A program made the position numbers and the translations under genes. A DNA stretch of 64,000 nucleotides. It comes from Roridomyces roridus (Eukaryota; Basidiomycota; Agaricomycetes; Agaricales; Mycenaceae). The stretch spans positions 62,001-126,000 of the forward strand of contig JARKIF010000080.1 of the NCBI GenBank assembly GCA_029378245.1. The letters are read 5' to 3'. Below the pieces are notes generated by a model. The model was given only the letters and a program-made list of their open reading frames with translations, was not told where the DNA came from and made no database searches. Shown here piece by piece: positions 1-11,347 of this stretch (position 1 is the first letter of the stretch; the number at the start of each line of letters is the position of its first letter).

Positions 1-241
1 GGTTAGGCGGGGTGGAGGGACCAGGGGATGCGTTGCGTTGGGCCTGCTTGCCCTTGCCCTTGGTCGGGCTGTTGGGAGCAGGGGCGGGCCTCTCGTTGCC
101 GAAGAACCCGCTGAGGTCGAAGTCAACGTCATGAGCAGCGTCGCCTTCGGGATCGTCGATAGGGACGGTGTCGGTGCGAGTGAGAGGAGGAGGGACGGCG
201 TTAACGGGAACGGGTGCAGTGGTGTTGATCGCCGACGACAT
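1..241 (-). CDS. Hypothetical protein, 5' end only (runs off window)
   Basis: Reading leftward from the ATG at 241 (protein begins MSSAINTTAPVPVNAV), about 80 codons stay open to the window edge, so only the N-terminus is present. The visible part is rich in Pro, Ala, Thr and Asp, with a DVDFDLSGFFG patch and a basic SPTKGKGKQ stretch, as in disordered regulatory or nuclear proteins. No domain is recognisable. The start is chosen because it is the first ATG of the long open frame and is preceded by intergenic-looking sequence. The function is unknown; it could also be the gag-like N-terminus of a mobile element. Confidence 0.5.
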   Translation of the reverse strand, partial: MSSAINTTAPVPVNAVPPPLTRTDTVPIDDPEGDAAHDVDFDLSGFFGNERPAPAPNSPTKGKGKQAQRNASPGPSTPPN

Positions 242-1268
242 TTTTAGATGAAATCAAAGTTGGAAGCCGTTCAGTGCAAACGAGAGAGGTGCTGGTAAAC
301 TGGGTATGAGACTGCCTCAGAGACCCCAGGGGTTTTATACCTCGAGCTCACACTGAATAAATTTACCCTTTGGTCGTTCCGGACCACGAAGAACTCTTGT
401 TTTCGGGTACAGGCGGTCCGTAGAAATCAAAGGTGAGCTCTCAGATGACCCACAACGTAAGAGGTAAATCCTAGCGATGAATGGGAGGACTGTATCGCTG
501 GGTACGGTGTTCCGTGGGGAATAGAAAAGCTAGTTCTCAGATGACCCACAACGTAATATGTAAATCCTAGCGATGAATGGGAACAGTGATGCGGATCCCG
601 TCTTCACGTTTCACGCTGAGGTGAGCGGAACAATTTTGCCGCGTACAGCAATTTTTCGTAATATCTACGTGGCAGCAGAGAATAGGACAGCTACGCCCCG
701 CTGAAAGTCCTCTTGGAAATAGGGATTGGTCGCGGTGAGGACGCAGAGAGTGATCTCGAGGTGTGCAGACTGCTATACGTCTTTGTACTACCAATGTAGC
801 AAGCACAACGGGTGGACAGGTTGATGTAATGCTTTGAGAGGTAGCCTCTTGCACTCGACAGAAGGGGTTTTCGCCGCTCCGGATGTTTAATGCGCTGCGG
901 GCACTAGGTATCTGAGCAAGGACGACTTCTCGTGAGGATAGGCAAGGTTCGAGGACTTCAAAGACGATTCGGAGGAGGATGATAAAAATCAATGGTGGTG
1001 GTTCTGAGCAAACACGAAGAGAAGAGAGGGAGAGGTTGTGTAGCCGGCGGTGTTTTGTTTTGTTTTTCCATCCGTCGGAGGACTCTTTTGAATGAAATTG
1101 CCATGTTGATTCACGATGCCCAGGCCCTTGACGAAAATTGGGATGAGTTTCAAGTTTAAACTTTGTACTGCATGTGATTGAATGTTGAACGAACGTATTT
1201 ATTATGTAAAGCGAGGCCAGCTACAACTACAACCACTAGAATATATCCTTGTGCATGCGCTCCGAAGC
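242..1268. other. Intergenic region
   Basis: No convincing gene is seen. A 141-codon open frame on the minus strand (567-992) has no recognisable motif and no splice context and was not accepted. The region contains the 52-bp direct repeat listed separately. It probably holds the promoter of the leftward partial gene and the 3' flank of the DUF6534 gene. Confidence 0.5.
435..582. repeat. Two 52-bp direct repeats
   Basis: Copy 1 (435-486) and copy 2 (531-582) share about 90% of bases, including a perfectly kept core ending in ctagcgatgaatggga; they are 44 bp apart. They lie about 200-340 bp upstream of the start of the leftward partial gene, so a promoter role is possible, but simple local duplication explains them equally well. 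Confidence 0.75.
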
Positions 1269-2586
1269 CTACAAAACAGAGGGACTCAGATCCTTGGTCT
1301 GGACAGAGGAAGGACGAGTAGATACCGCATCGACGTTGTACTTGTCTTCAGCTCCAGCTCCTTCGTCAATCCGGACGATAGCCGTGCGATGGACGTCTGT
1401 GTTCGGACTGTTAGCCTCAGGCGAAACAACGGAAGATGAAACGGAGAGAAACGCACGGATGCCACCAAGAGACTCGGTACCACTCGGCGTCGTTTGGGGC
1501 CGAGTCTGCGGACGATTCGCATGACCATGGCCAGGCGATCCACCCGAATTGGCATCGGCGCCGTGAACCACGATACCAGATCGCATGTTGAGGTTGTACA
1601 TCAGAGTGAGGGTGTAACACCGACTGAGGATGTATCCGAACATGGTGGTGACGTTGCTGGTGTTGTCGGTGAGGAATGTGACGAGGCAGATGACGGCAAG
1701 AAGGGAGGTGAGGATGCCGGTTTGGAGGGTGATGTGACTGAATCGTGTGATGACGCTACGGTTTTTTTGCAATGCGGGTGTGACGGCTCGAAGTTGCCAG
1801 AGGAGCTAGAGTGGGCGGTTAGAGTGAGAGGTGGGAGCGGTAAGGTAGGGGCGGACCGTCAGCGCCACTGTGACATCCACGACAGCGGAGGCGACGAGCC
1901 AGAGAGTGACCGAGTCGATGAAACGGTGTCGTTCTGCTGGGCTTGGGTACTTGATGATGAGGACGGTGGTCATGATACATCCGGTCAGCTGGATCAGGCT
2001 CAGTAAACGAAAGAGTGCGACTTGTCACAACAAAAACGCACAGCAGCAAAAGCAGTTAGCGCCATCAGAAGCGACGCTATGTATTGCTTCGTCCTGCGGA
2101 AAGCTGGGTGAATCACAGAGGTCGGGTAGACACATACACGCACCTTCGCATGCATCGGATGATGAGCCAAGTCTGGGTGATGAAGGCGGTCACCCCGGTT
2201 GTGATAATGTAGAGGTAGAGGGCTCCGTTTGTGAGGTTGACAAACGACGGTTCGCCCCAATGAGTGACACAGTACTGTACGATCAAAGTCAGGGGACAAA
2301 AACACTGTGCGAGAATGAGAGACGTACGCCGTATACTATTGCGTAGTTGGCTGCCACACACACAGTGTCGACGGAGAGGGCTGCCCCGACGGTGAGTTTG
2401 CTGAAGATCGAGTCCTTGGCACCGATTTGGTAGTATCGGTAGACCTCGACCCACTCGAGGACGTAGAGAATGCTGTTGACCCATGAACCAATCATGAGGG
2501 CGCTGCAAATTCGTTGAGCATCGGACGGAGACTGAGGTGCTGGATCCATACCCGATGACCTTGTCCAACGAGAACGGGTACGACAT
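1269..2586 (-). CDS. DUF6534-family multi-pass membrane protein
   Basis: Six exons: 2586-2552, 2502-2328, 2274-2144, 2093-2042, 1988-1857 and 1805-1269, giving 353 residues in frame. The start MSYPFSLDKVIG joins ALMIGSWVNSILYVLEW, the typical N-terminus of this basidiomycete family. Further hydrophobic helices follow (around ITTGVTAFITQTWLII, IASLLMALTAFAA and VTLWLVASAVVDVTVAL). The DUF6534 block at the end has the usual ITRFSHITLQTGILTSL followed by a YNLNMR signature. After it comes a hydrophilic tail of about 110 residues, rich in Pro and Ser, presumably cytoplasmic. The family is expanded in agaricomycetes, and its biochemical role is unknown; a sensor or receptor role is only a guess. 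A second intact member and a decayed one lie at 5.9-8.4 kb. Confidence 0.85.
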
Positions 2587-3373
2587 GGTGGGTAAGGTGG
2601 CAAAGGGAAGGTCGAGGGGAGCGGGACAAAGAATTTCATTTAACGCCCTCCCCTTTAAGACGGTGGCGACAGGCCTGATCGAGGGATAGGAGTGTGATGT
2701 CTCCTTGCGAAGTCCGACATCACTCCGCTCAGGTCCTCGATCGTTCCGTCGTCCATCATGGTGCGTTTACCCCTAATCCAGCAGCTTTCTGATTCGGCCG
2801 TAGTCCTCCGAGTTCATTTCATCCAGCGGCATTCCAACCAGGCTAGAGCTTCCCGGGTTCAAAAGCTGCCACGTTGCTGCGAAGACGCCCACGCTATCAG
2901 ATGCGTGTTGATACTCTCCGGTAGCGGCTGCATTTTGTCCCTGACCCCTGTGAGATAGGAACTCCCACGGCAATCCGGATGCCGATTAATCCGGTAGCCC
3001 AAGTCGATTGTCGGTGGGAGCTGCACGGAAAAAGGAGCGCATCAATCGACGCACAGAGCGGCAAGAAGTGGATAATTGTCGGACCTATAAGGTTATTAGA
3101 GAGTGATATTAACGAAACGAAGTGGAGAGGGATTGAAGACGCTATGTACGGTAGACAAAGGCCACGGGGATCAGGGGTTGACATAGCCGAGTGTGTAGCC
3201 CGAGTCGCCGCACCTGTGAAAACTCATTTCCCGCTGGGACAGTATAACCAAGAGAGGAAGCCGAGCGAGAAAAAGCTTTTCGAGCTGGGAGAATTCAACC
3301 AAGAGCGGAAGCAGAGTATGAGATAAATAAATGTCACCGTCCCAAGCGCAAGCGACCCACCCACCCCCGCACC
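2587..3373. other. Intergenic region with an imperfect inverted repeat
   Basis: No confident gene. At 2677-2742 two arms (gatcgagg...ggagtgtgatgtc and gacatcactcc...cctcgatc) face each other around a short loop, about 90 bp upstream of the leftward DUF6534 start. At 3232-3315 a segment of about 35 bp (gggac/agaattcaaccaagag...) is imperfectly duplicated just before the DUF6593 gene. A short minus-strand frame (2773-2973) looks protein-like but has no recognisable motif. Confidence 0.5.
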
Positions 3374-4146
3374 ATGTCTGAAGAGGCCGTCGCCATCCCG
3401 CGAGTTATGACGCTCGAGCTCGCTACCAACAGCGTACGCAACACCACCTTCTCTACATCGGACGACGACCCGTACTACGAGGTCGTCACCCGGTTCTGGC
3501 ACCCGCACGTCACCAAGATCAATAAACTCGACCTCGTGTCTGGTGCGATGAACACCGTCTGCGAGATCAACAACGAGGGGAGCGATGTCAAGATTCGGTT
3601 CGCCAGCAACGACCCGGATAAGATCACCGTCGAGCCCGTGCAGCGGGGGAAGAAGACGAATGGGCCGCCGTTGGGAGAGTGGGTGTCGACAGAATCGATT
3701 TTGAAGTTGGCGCCAGAGAGACCGTGCGTGATACCTCTTCCTAGCAGCGACGTTGCTGATTGCGGGTTTTAAATTAGTGGAGGGATTTTCACCGATTCAG
3801 ATGGGACGAGGTACCGCTGGAAGACGCATAACAGGAACTTGTTGGTACGTGATGTAGGCCGACGATACGATGCGATGTTAACTGGGGCGAGCAGCTCATC
3901 CGTTGTGACGACGATACGAGGCTTCCTGTTGCAGTCTACCATCGGTATAAACGCCATCTGGGCTTCTGGCGGATGCGGAAACACGCGCAGCTCGAGATAA
4001 AGCAGCCCGACGTTATAAAGAACATGGAGGGATTGATTGGTGAGTGTCTTTGTCCGAGTATTGAGACTCGTAGAGCTGATGAGCGGGTGTCAGCGACGTA
4101 TCTGCTGGTGGAGCGCCAGAGGCGTCATCCTATCAGCTTGAAGTAA
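3374..4146 (+). CDS. DUF6593-domain protein
   Basis: Four exons: 3374-3723, 3778-3844, 3895-4039 and 4094-4146, giving 204 residues. The protein fits the DUF6593 pattern of fungal beta-barrel (tubby-like fold) proteins. An N-terminal strand region (TLELATNSVRNTTFSTSDDD) is followed by YYEVVTRFW. After the exon 1/2 junction comes the hallmark FTDSDGTRYRWKTHNRNLL. The end is basic (VERQRRHPISLK). DUF6593 genes are numerous in agaricomycetes and have no established function. Two more copies, closer to each other than to this one, lie at 28.7 and 30.0 kb. There is no signal peptide, so a cytosolic or membrane-associated location is likely. Confidence 0.85.
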
Positions 4147-4383
4147 ATCGGTGGCAGAGGATGGACGATCTCTTTGAGCAGATTCGTCGAATATATTACC
4201 TATAGACTTTGGCTTGTGTATTTCTCTAGCAATTTTGAATCCTGGATTAAGCGGTAGACTCGCGAGGGGGAAGCATTGGCAGCACTGCAGTGGAAGACGA
4301 AGACGACGACATGGGAAACAAGGACCGGGTGCACAACGGGTGCAGTTACTTTGACACAAATCATGGGCCATCACGGCCCCATC

Positions 4384-5856
4384 ATGTCGCTGAAGCTGTC
4401 CGATTTTCCTCTCGATATCCTCCTAGAGCTCGGGAAACAACTCGACCTCCCGGACTCACTCCATCTTGCTGCCGTACGCTTCTTATCCTCGACTGATCTA
4501 TGACTAGAACCACGACAGACCTGCACCACATGCGCCGCCGTCTTGCTGTCACCGTCCTTCTGGATCGAGTCTCTTCATCGGATGGAGAAGATCCACAGAC
4601 GACCCATTCCATGTTCTCCTGGGACCGACTTCGCGGCCCTCCCCCTCGACACGCTCCGAAACATGGCCGTCCACGCATACAAGCTCAGAAAGAACTGGAC
4701 ATTCGAGTCAGGGCCGCTTCTAGCTACGGCTCGTTCTTTCACCATACGTTGTGAAGGATACATGTTGCACATTTTCCCCATCGAGGGAACGCATATGGTC
4801 GTCACTGTCTTTCATGACGGACTCGCATGTTGGAGCACAACTTCGGGCGAATTTCTGGGGAGGCGCGATCTCGACTCGATCAAGGGAGGCTATTGGAAGT
4901 CTAGTTCTTCGCTTTTTATTCTGCTGGGATGTGCTCTTTGGGATTCGCATATCATGATTAGTGAGTTTATTGTCTTCCCCGACGCGAGCCAGTATTTATG
5001 CTATCCCAGCCACGGAGGCCAGCTCATACTCGCTGTCATCGGCGTAAATTATAGGGACCCAGAGGCGGTGACCGTGTCCTTGAACTTCTCGCGCAGCTGG
5101 CCCTTACCCGACAGAATCAGTATCGAATGTGTCCTCGTTAGTGAGAATACTGTCGGTGTGGTCGGTTCCACGAAGGACGACGCCCCGTGCCTATTCTACT
5201 GTCGCACCGCCCAGCCTAAAGAGCTGTGCCGCCTCACGTTGGAGCTCCAACCAACTTCCCCCGCGGCATTCGCTGGTGTCTCCATCGGCCTCGATTTCGT
5301 CATCTTCCGGCAGGACCACGGCCCGTCAGCGGAAATCATACATATGGGACCGATGCACATGCATAGCACGAGACACGAGCTCACCCGTGTGGTTGTTCGC
5401 CCGTACGAGAACGTTGCACTCACCTGCCACATCAGACCGCCTACCTACGGCATCTTGAATGTCGCGCAACGGCCCACGGAGGGGGGAACAGCACACCGTG
5501 TCCTCTTCTGGCCCGCAGAGTATTCTGCAGCCCGCGTTTCCAGCGACTCGGACCCGTCCCTCACCGTCGGCCCTCTCTGCTGGTACGAACATCCAGGTTC
5601 CATCAATCGTATTGCGGTGGGCTCCTCGGGTACCTCCGTCCTCGTGAAGGATTCGGATTACACGTACCTTCTCCTCCAGTATATCCCTGGGACCATGCCT
5701 CACGTGAAGTCCCGACGGCTCAAGGTCCCTCCTATGTCGCAGCACCCCTGGACCCTAGTTGGGCTGGACGATCGCTTGGGTGTGCTGTATTTGGCGTATA
5801 TGGGCCTGGAGCCTGAGAAGTTGGGATACCAGGTCAAGGTCTTGGAGTTTGTGTAG
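4384..5856 (+). CDS. F-box protein
   Basis: Two exons (4384-4473 and 4519-5856) give 475 residues. The N-terminus MSLKLSDFPLDILLELGKQL followed by LPDSLHLAA^TCTTCAAVL and SFW is a clear F-box, which would bind Skp1 in an SCF ubiquitin ligase. The 45-nt intron interrupts the F-box. The remaining 400 or so residues show no repeats I can name but look like the beta-rich substrate-binding half common in agaricomycete F-box proteins. An upstream in-frame ATG at 4363 would add seven residues; 4384 is preferred because it starts directly at the domain. The target protein is unknown. Confidence 0.8.
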
Positions 5857-5885
5857 GATTCGTGTTTTTGGGGGTTTTGTGTGAT

Positions 5886-6165
5886 GCTCTGGCTTCTGTC
5901 GCGTCTGACATTCTTCTCTTCCTGATCATGACGCCAGTCGGAAGGATTGATGGCTGCTCCGAGTCGGTTCGCCCTTGTTCTTTCTTTCATTCTTTTACAG
6001 TCCTGGTCTTGATAATTCATTTGCGTGTGATCCCAGTGTTCTCCCCGGCTTCATCGTGTGTGTATTTCAAGGCTCGCTTCTCTCTAGGTCGCTCATTGTT
6101 TTTCTCTGACAGCTCTGGGGTTGACAATCAAAAGACAAAACGTACGTTTGAGATTTTAATGCCGT
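5886..6165 (+). pseudogene. Decayed 3' fragment of a DUF6534 gene
   Basis: This stretch matches the intact DUF6534 gene downstream (about 7466-7770) in the same order: the cttctgtcg-gtctgacattcttctc exon core, the exon/intron region after it, and the acceptor plus short exon around ctttg-gtcgtggacaa. Internal differences and indels leave no usable reading frame, and the 5' half of the gene is absent. It is best read as a partial tandem duplicate that has decayed. The rest of 5857-6574 shows no gene. Confidence 0.65.
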
Positions 6166-6574
6166 TCTTTATCTTTTCTTCCGCTTGACAGTGTTTTCAA
6201 ATCCGTTCACTTTGTCTCTATATTACCCATAGCTTCACGACGAGGGTTCCTCTAGGACTTCAAGCGCGTTCTGGATATGTACGTCCACTAAGTTGTACTG
6301 CGCGTAGAATGCACTGAAGAGGGCGCGATCCTCGTCCTCCGACTCTTTCCGTCACCTCGGATGGAGTGATCGAGGATTTCAATTTCGATCATTAAATAAG
6401 CCTGCCGCCTGCGGATGTCGCCACGCTTGACGACCTAATAACCAGGTATTTGAAGATCCTTTAAATTTTCATATAAATAACGAAGAGAACGGACGGTGCG
6501 CTCTAGCCTCCCACTCTCCTTCCCATCATATACTAATACCACAACCCACACGCTCATTATTCATCTGGCTCGCG

Positions 6575-8363
6575 ATGTCGACGCAGGACTTGTCACGGGA
6601 CAAGATGTTCGGGTGAGTCTATGCATATCTTCGGCTCGATGTATATATCTGACGGACGAATTATTCCAAGGGCGCTGCTGGTCGGGACTTACATCAATTC
6701 CGTGAGTAGCTACCCACCCATCTCGTTCTCAGGCGAGCGTCCTAACGATTGGCTTGTGTAGTTCATCTACATCCTCGAAGTGGTCGAGATGATCAAGTAC
6801 TTTCGGCGACGCGCTTCGGACGATCGCTTATACGTCAAGGGAGCTGTGCTCCTGGCGCTGGTTACGGATTCGCTCGCTACAGCCGCTGCGGACGGCATCG
6901 TTTATCTGGTGCGTCATTCTGACCTTTTCTTCGATCCAGACTGACTGACCGTGATACAAAGAATACTGTTACACACTGGGGTGCGTGCTCATCGACTCGG
7001 CTTTTGCCTCCGTCTCATTGATCAACGTGCAGGAGACGCCTCTTTTTCGACGACTCGTTCGCAGATTATACCGATCTTCATGGTCCTGACTGGCGTGTCT
7101 GCCGCTATCGCACACGTCTACTTGTCTTCTCAATATTGGAACATGTGCGTCTATACATACTTGCCGAGCGGCTCCATATTATTATGAGACACTAATTCTG
7201 CGGCTCCAGCACGAAAAATCGGTTCCTGACCGCACTCTCTATCCTCACTATGCTTGTTTCGGTATGTGCACCACTCACAGTAATTTTGAGGCGAGTCTGA
7301 AGCTGATGTTATACCTTTGCAGCTCGCGGGTGTCGGCCTCTTCGCTGCTGCACTATTCAAGCTACACCCGATTTCCGACCGGGCGAGTGAGCTTAGGGTG
7401 CCGGGAATGTACGTCTGGCTGCGTTCTTTCGGAATGAAGAGTCTAACTGAGAATCTGTAGATTTTGGCTGGCCGCTTCTGTCGTGTCTGACATTCTTCTC
7501 GTCGTGACGCTGGTCGCTGGATCGGAGGGATTGAGGGATATCGGTGCAAGGTTCGCAATTATTCTTTCTTTCTTTGATAATTCTGACGGACACGGTAGCT
7601 TTAGTCGCGTGTGTGATGCATTGCTGCAGACCAACACCTTTGGGGCGGTGTTCTCGCTAGCTTCATTTATCGTGTGAGCCACTCGGGGCTCGTTCCTCCC
7701 TCTCCATCGCTCATAGTTTTCCTCCACAGCTTTGTCGTGGACAAACAAGAAACGAATCGTGCGTGTTCGAATGTCTGCTCTCTCTTTTCAACTTCTCATC
7801 GGTTGCAGTTTCATTTGCGATAAGTATTTCCCTCGGGCGGGTGTACACGCACGCAATGGTATGCGTTTCTTTATGCTCCAGAGTCATTACTGAATACGAG
7901 TAGCTCCGGCATTTGAACGCCCCGCGTGAGCCCCAGGTCTCTCGAACCCCCTCGTTCCTCCGCACCCTCCAACTCGGCAACGGTCGACTCACGGGTACGT
8001 GCTTCTTGTCCCTGAAAATCGTATTGTTTATTCTCATGGACTTTAGATCCATTCCAGAAAGCTCAAAACGGCAGGCCGTTCATTTCCACTGTACGTCCAT
8101 CTGAATCCCTCCTCTACAACTTGCATTGAACGTCATTTGAAGCCGATTGCACTTGAATTCGGGAGCCCGACCCGTACCGGCAAGCAGCTGTCCATATCCG
8201 CTGTGAGTTTGTCCGGGGTTGCCGACGTGAAACACGAGCTAATGGCCTTGCCGGGAAGCCGATGTTGATTGAGGACCCGACGCCAGAGAACCTTGCGGCT
8301 GGGCGGGAACTGTTGAAGCAGAAGAAGAAAGAGATGTGGCTTGAGCGCACTCCAAGTTTGTAG
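6575..8363 (+). CDS. DUF6534-family multi-pass membrane protein, 15 exons
   Basis: The model has exons 6575-6612, 6671-6701, 6762-6908, 6962-6980, 7033-7144, 7210-7261, 7323-7408, 7461-7550, 7599-7673, 7730-7758, 7809-7858, 7904-7994, 8047-8090, 8143-8202 and 8259-8363, in frame for 342 residues. The start MSTQDLSRDKMFG^ALLVGTYINS is the family N-terminus. Membrane helices follow (FIYILEVVEMIKYF, GAVLLALVTDSLATAAADG, IIPIFMVLTGVSAAIAHVY, LTALSILTMLVS). The DUF6534 core appears as DALLQTNTFGAVFSLASFIVF and a segment ending RVYTHAM. The tail is hydrophilic and Lys-rich. Several exons are under 50 nt. The function is unknown; transporter or sensor roles are speculation. Confidence 0.85.
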
Positions 8364-8554
8364 AATGAGCTATTTGTGAACTTGAATCAAAGGAAGACAG
8401 ATTGCGTTTTCTCCGTGTGTCCCCGAGTTTAGCGGCCGCAGAGTATATTGCCCGCCATCAGACACATGCCGCCTCGCAACGCTTCGCAACGACGCTTTGC
8501 GGGGTCCCTGTTTCACCCATCACGGTGTTTACTAACATCCGACCTCTTACCGTC

Positions 8555-11347
8555 ATGGCTAACCTCGCCCACAATCTCGCCGTCCCCTTCCCTCAAAGCC
8601 TTCCCTACGACAAGCAGTCCGTCGCCGTGCCCGGTACCAAGCGACCTGGCCAGACTGGTGCGTCCTGCGATTTCGCTCTTGACGACGACGAGAAAACTGA
8701 CGTGGCGGCGCAGCCCACTATGTCAACGGTATGCCCCCATCCTCCTGCCCTCCTTGCATGCTTCTAACATATGCGGACAAGGTATCTGGGGCTCCATGGA
8801 CATCTCGACGCTGCCGCTCAAGACACTCCCGGACGTCTTTGCCAACGGGCTCTCCGGGGGTCCGAATCGGCAGTACCTGGGGTACCGCCCTGTCGTGTCG
8901 ACAGAGCCCCTCGTCTTTGCGCCACGATACAAGTGGTACACATACGGCGAGGTCGACGCCCGTCGTCGTCGTCTGGGCAGTGCAATCGAGCATCTCTTCC
9001 GGACGGGAGCCGTAGGAGGTGGGGATATGGAGACGGTCGGGATTTGGTCGACGAATCGCCCTGGTGCGTCTGCTATGCTTTCCTCTCATTCTCCCTTCTC
9101 AATTTCAGTCAGAATGGCAAATGGTCGATATGGCTCTCCATGCCTACAAAAAAGTCGGCGTGAGTCTGTATGATACTCTCGGCAAGGATGCCGTTGGTGC
9201 GTCCGCTTTTTCTCCTTTTCTTGCCCATTTTTGACCGGTTTGTAGAGTACATGTACGTCTTTTGTTTCGCTTCCCGCCCCGACGGGAATATTCACTCCGC
9301 CTAGCATTAACCACGCTCACGTCACTATCATCTTCGCTACTCGGGACCACGTCTCCACCCTCCTCAAGCTCGCGTCCAAGACGCCCCTGAAACTCGTCGT
9401 CTCCATCGACCCGCTCTCGGCAGATCTGCGTCGCGCGTTGAGCGAATGGGGTGCCACGCTGGGTGTCAAGATTATGGACTTTGCGGAAGGTGCGTTTCCT
9501 GTCTCATCCCGACAAACGAAAACTCAAGTCGTTTGCTAGTCGAGGCACTCGGCGAGGCTAACCTCATCGACCTCATCCCCGTTACGCCCAAGGACGTCGC
9601 GTCCTTGTGCTACACTTCGGTGCGTTTCTTTTTCGCTTCGATGTGGTATCTGACAGAGACGTAGGGAACGACCAGCATGCCCAAGGGCGTCGTGCTGACA
9701 CACGAAAACTTCATGGCTACCGTCGTTGGCAACGTCATGGGCCTCGAACTTCCCGTCGGTGCTGTCGTCTTCTCTTACCTCCCTCTCGCGCACATTTACG
9801 AGGTGTGTGTCCGAGTTTTTTCTTCATTCGCTCGAATACCTACGCACCTGCAGCGAGTAACGGAACTCATCACGACCGCCATCGGTGGAAGCATCGGTTT
9901 CTTCACCGACTCGCCGTTGCGGATTCTCGAGGACTGCGCTGCGCTCAAGCCGCACTACTTCCCCGGTGTCCCGCGTGTGCTGAATCGGATTTACCAAGCT
10001 GCGATGGCGACGACGGCCGCACCTGGGCTCAAAGGCACGTTATTCCGCACTGCGCTTGCTGCAAAGTTGGAGAAGTGGAGGCGGACGGGGGATAATACGC
10101 ATGCTTTTTGGGATCGGCTTGTTTTCAGCAAGGTGCGTGTGTGCGTGAGGAGTGGGGACGGGAGCTCATTCGTTTTGCTGTTTCAGATTGCCGGTTTGCT
10201 CGGGGGTAGACTTCTATTTGTCTCGAGCGGGTCGGCTCCGATTAGTCGGGACGTTGTGGACTTTTTGAATGTGGCGTTTAGTTGTTACTTTACTGAAGGT
10301 GCGTCCCTATCTCCTTTTGATTTATTCGCAGCTCAAATTTGTTTGTCAAGGGTACGAATATCCCGCCGACGCCTAGCCTTTTTTTGCTAACTAGATTCGC
10401 AGATGGGGCATGACGGAGACGACGGGTGGTACGACCAAGTCGTGGCCGGGCGACCCGGCTGCGTGCGGCTCTGTCGGCCCGCCGTACTGCACCGTCACGT
10501 TCAAGCTCATCGATGTCCCCGCGATGAATTACACCTCGGAGGATAAGCCGAATGCGCGGGGCGAGTTGTGTTGCAAGGGTCCTGGGGTTTTCACGGTTTA
10601 TTATAAAGGTGGGCTTCGTCTTTCATCTTTCGTGTCTTGAGGAGGAGCTGATGATTTGTAGATGAGAAGAACACCCAGTCGACTATTGATGAGGAGGGGT
10701 GGATGCATACTGGGGACGTGGCGGAGGTTGATAGTGCTGGGCGGTTCAAGATTATTGACCGTGTCAAGGTGCGTCGTTGTTCTCTTCTCCGTTCGCTGAA
10801 ACTAACGAATTCCTTTGTTTACAGAACATCATGAAGCTCGCGCAGGGCGAATACGTCGCGCTCGAGAAGGTGGAGAACATCTACTCTGCGTGTCCCGCCG
10901 TTGCGCAGATCTACATCCACGGCGACGGGCTGCAAGCGTACCTCATCGCTGTCGTTGTGCCGGACCCGATTCAGCTTGCGGGTATTGCGGGCAAGTTGTT
11001 GGGGAAGCAGGTTTCGCCGGAGGATGTCGGGGCGTTGGCTGCTGTTGCTGGGGATGCGAGTGTTAAGCAGTATTTGTTTAAGCTGCTTAGTGCCGAGGCG
11101 GAGAAGAATCAGTTGAAGGGGTGCGTTTTCTTTCTTTGCTTTCTCTTCTCTTCTCTTCCCCGCGACAACCGACTGACTGACTGGTCGTAGATTCGAGCGC
11201 GTGAAGCGGATCCATGTGACGATGAATGCGTTCACGGTCGAGGATGGGTCGTTGACGCCTACGTTCAAGATCAAGCGCAAGGACGCGTATAACAAGTTCA
11301 AGGCGGAGTTGGATGGGTTGTATGAGCTTGGGGAGCCCAAGCTTTGA
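8555..11347 (+). CDS. Long-chain acyl-CoA synthetase (AMP-forming), 15 exons
   Basis: Activates fatty acids to acyl-CoA with ATP and CoA. Exons: 8555-8657, 8714-8728, 8782-9063, 9113-9196, 9246-9252, 9305-9489, 9540-9619, 9665-9802, 9854-10132, 10187-10298, 10351 (one base), 10403-10608, 10662-10768, 10825-11120 and 11191-11347; 683 residues, the usual length. Motifs in order: PGQTAHYVN and STNRPEWQMVD near the start, the AMP-binding loop [12 protein letters not shown] (residues 250-261; Ser replaces the usual Gly), [24 protein letters not shown] (428-435), HTGDVAEVD, and the KLAQGEYVA hinge with FKIKRKDAY at the end. The last residues PKL resemble a weak peroxisomal targeting signal, so a peroxisomal FAA2-like role is possible. 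The EGWGMTET motif is only made if the single base at 10351 is an exon. Exon 5 is 7 nt. Confidence 0.92.
10351..10351 (+). other. Putative one-nucleotide exon
   Basis: The exon before ends in phase 1 (...ACT GAA G at 10298) and the exon after begins at 10403 with A TGG GGC ATG. Direct joining gives a stop. Splicing 10299-10350 (GTGCGT...CAAG, 52 nt) and 10352-10402 (GTACGA...GCAG, 51 nt, with a CTAAC branch-like site) leaves a single G. This restores GAA GGA TGG, the conserved E-G-aromatic-G-M-T-E motif. Both introns have the normal size and borders for this genome. Confidence 0.6.

Noticed and set aside
1494..2006. 170-codon plus-strand frame
   Set aside because: Antisense of the DUF6534 exons; acidic, low-complexity composition.
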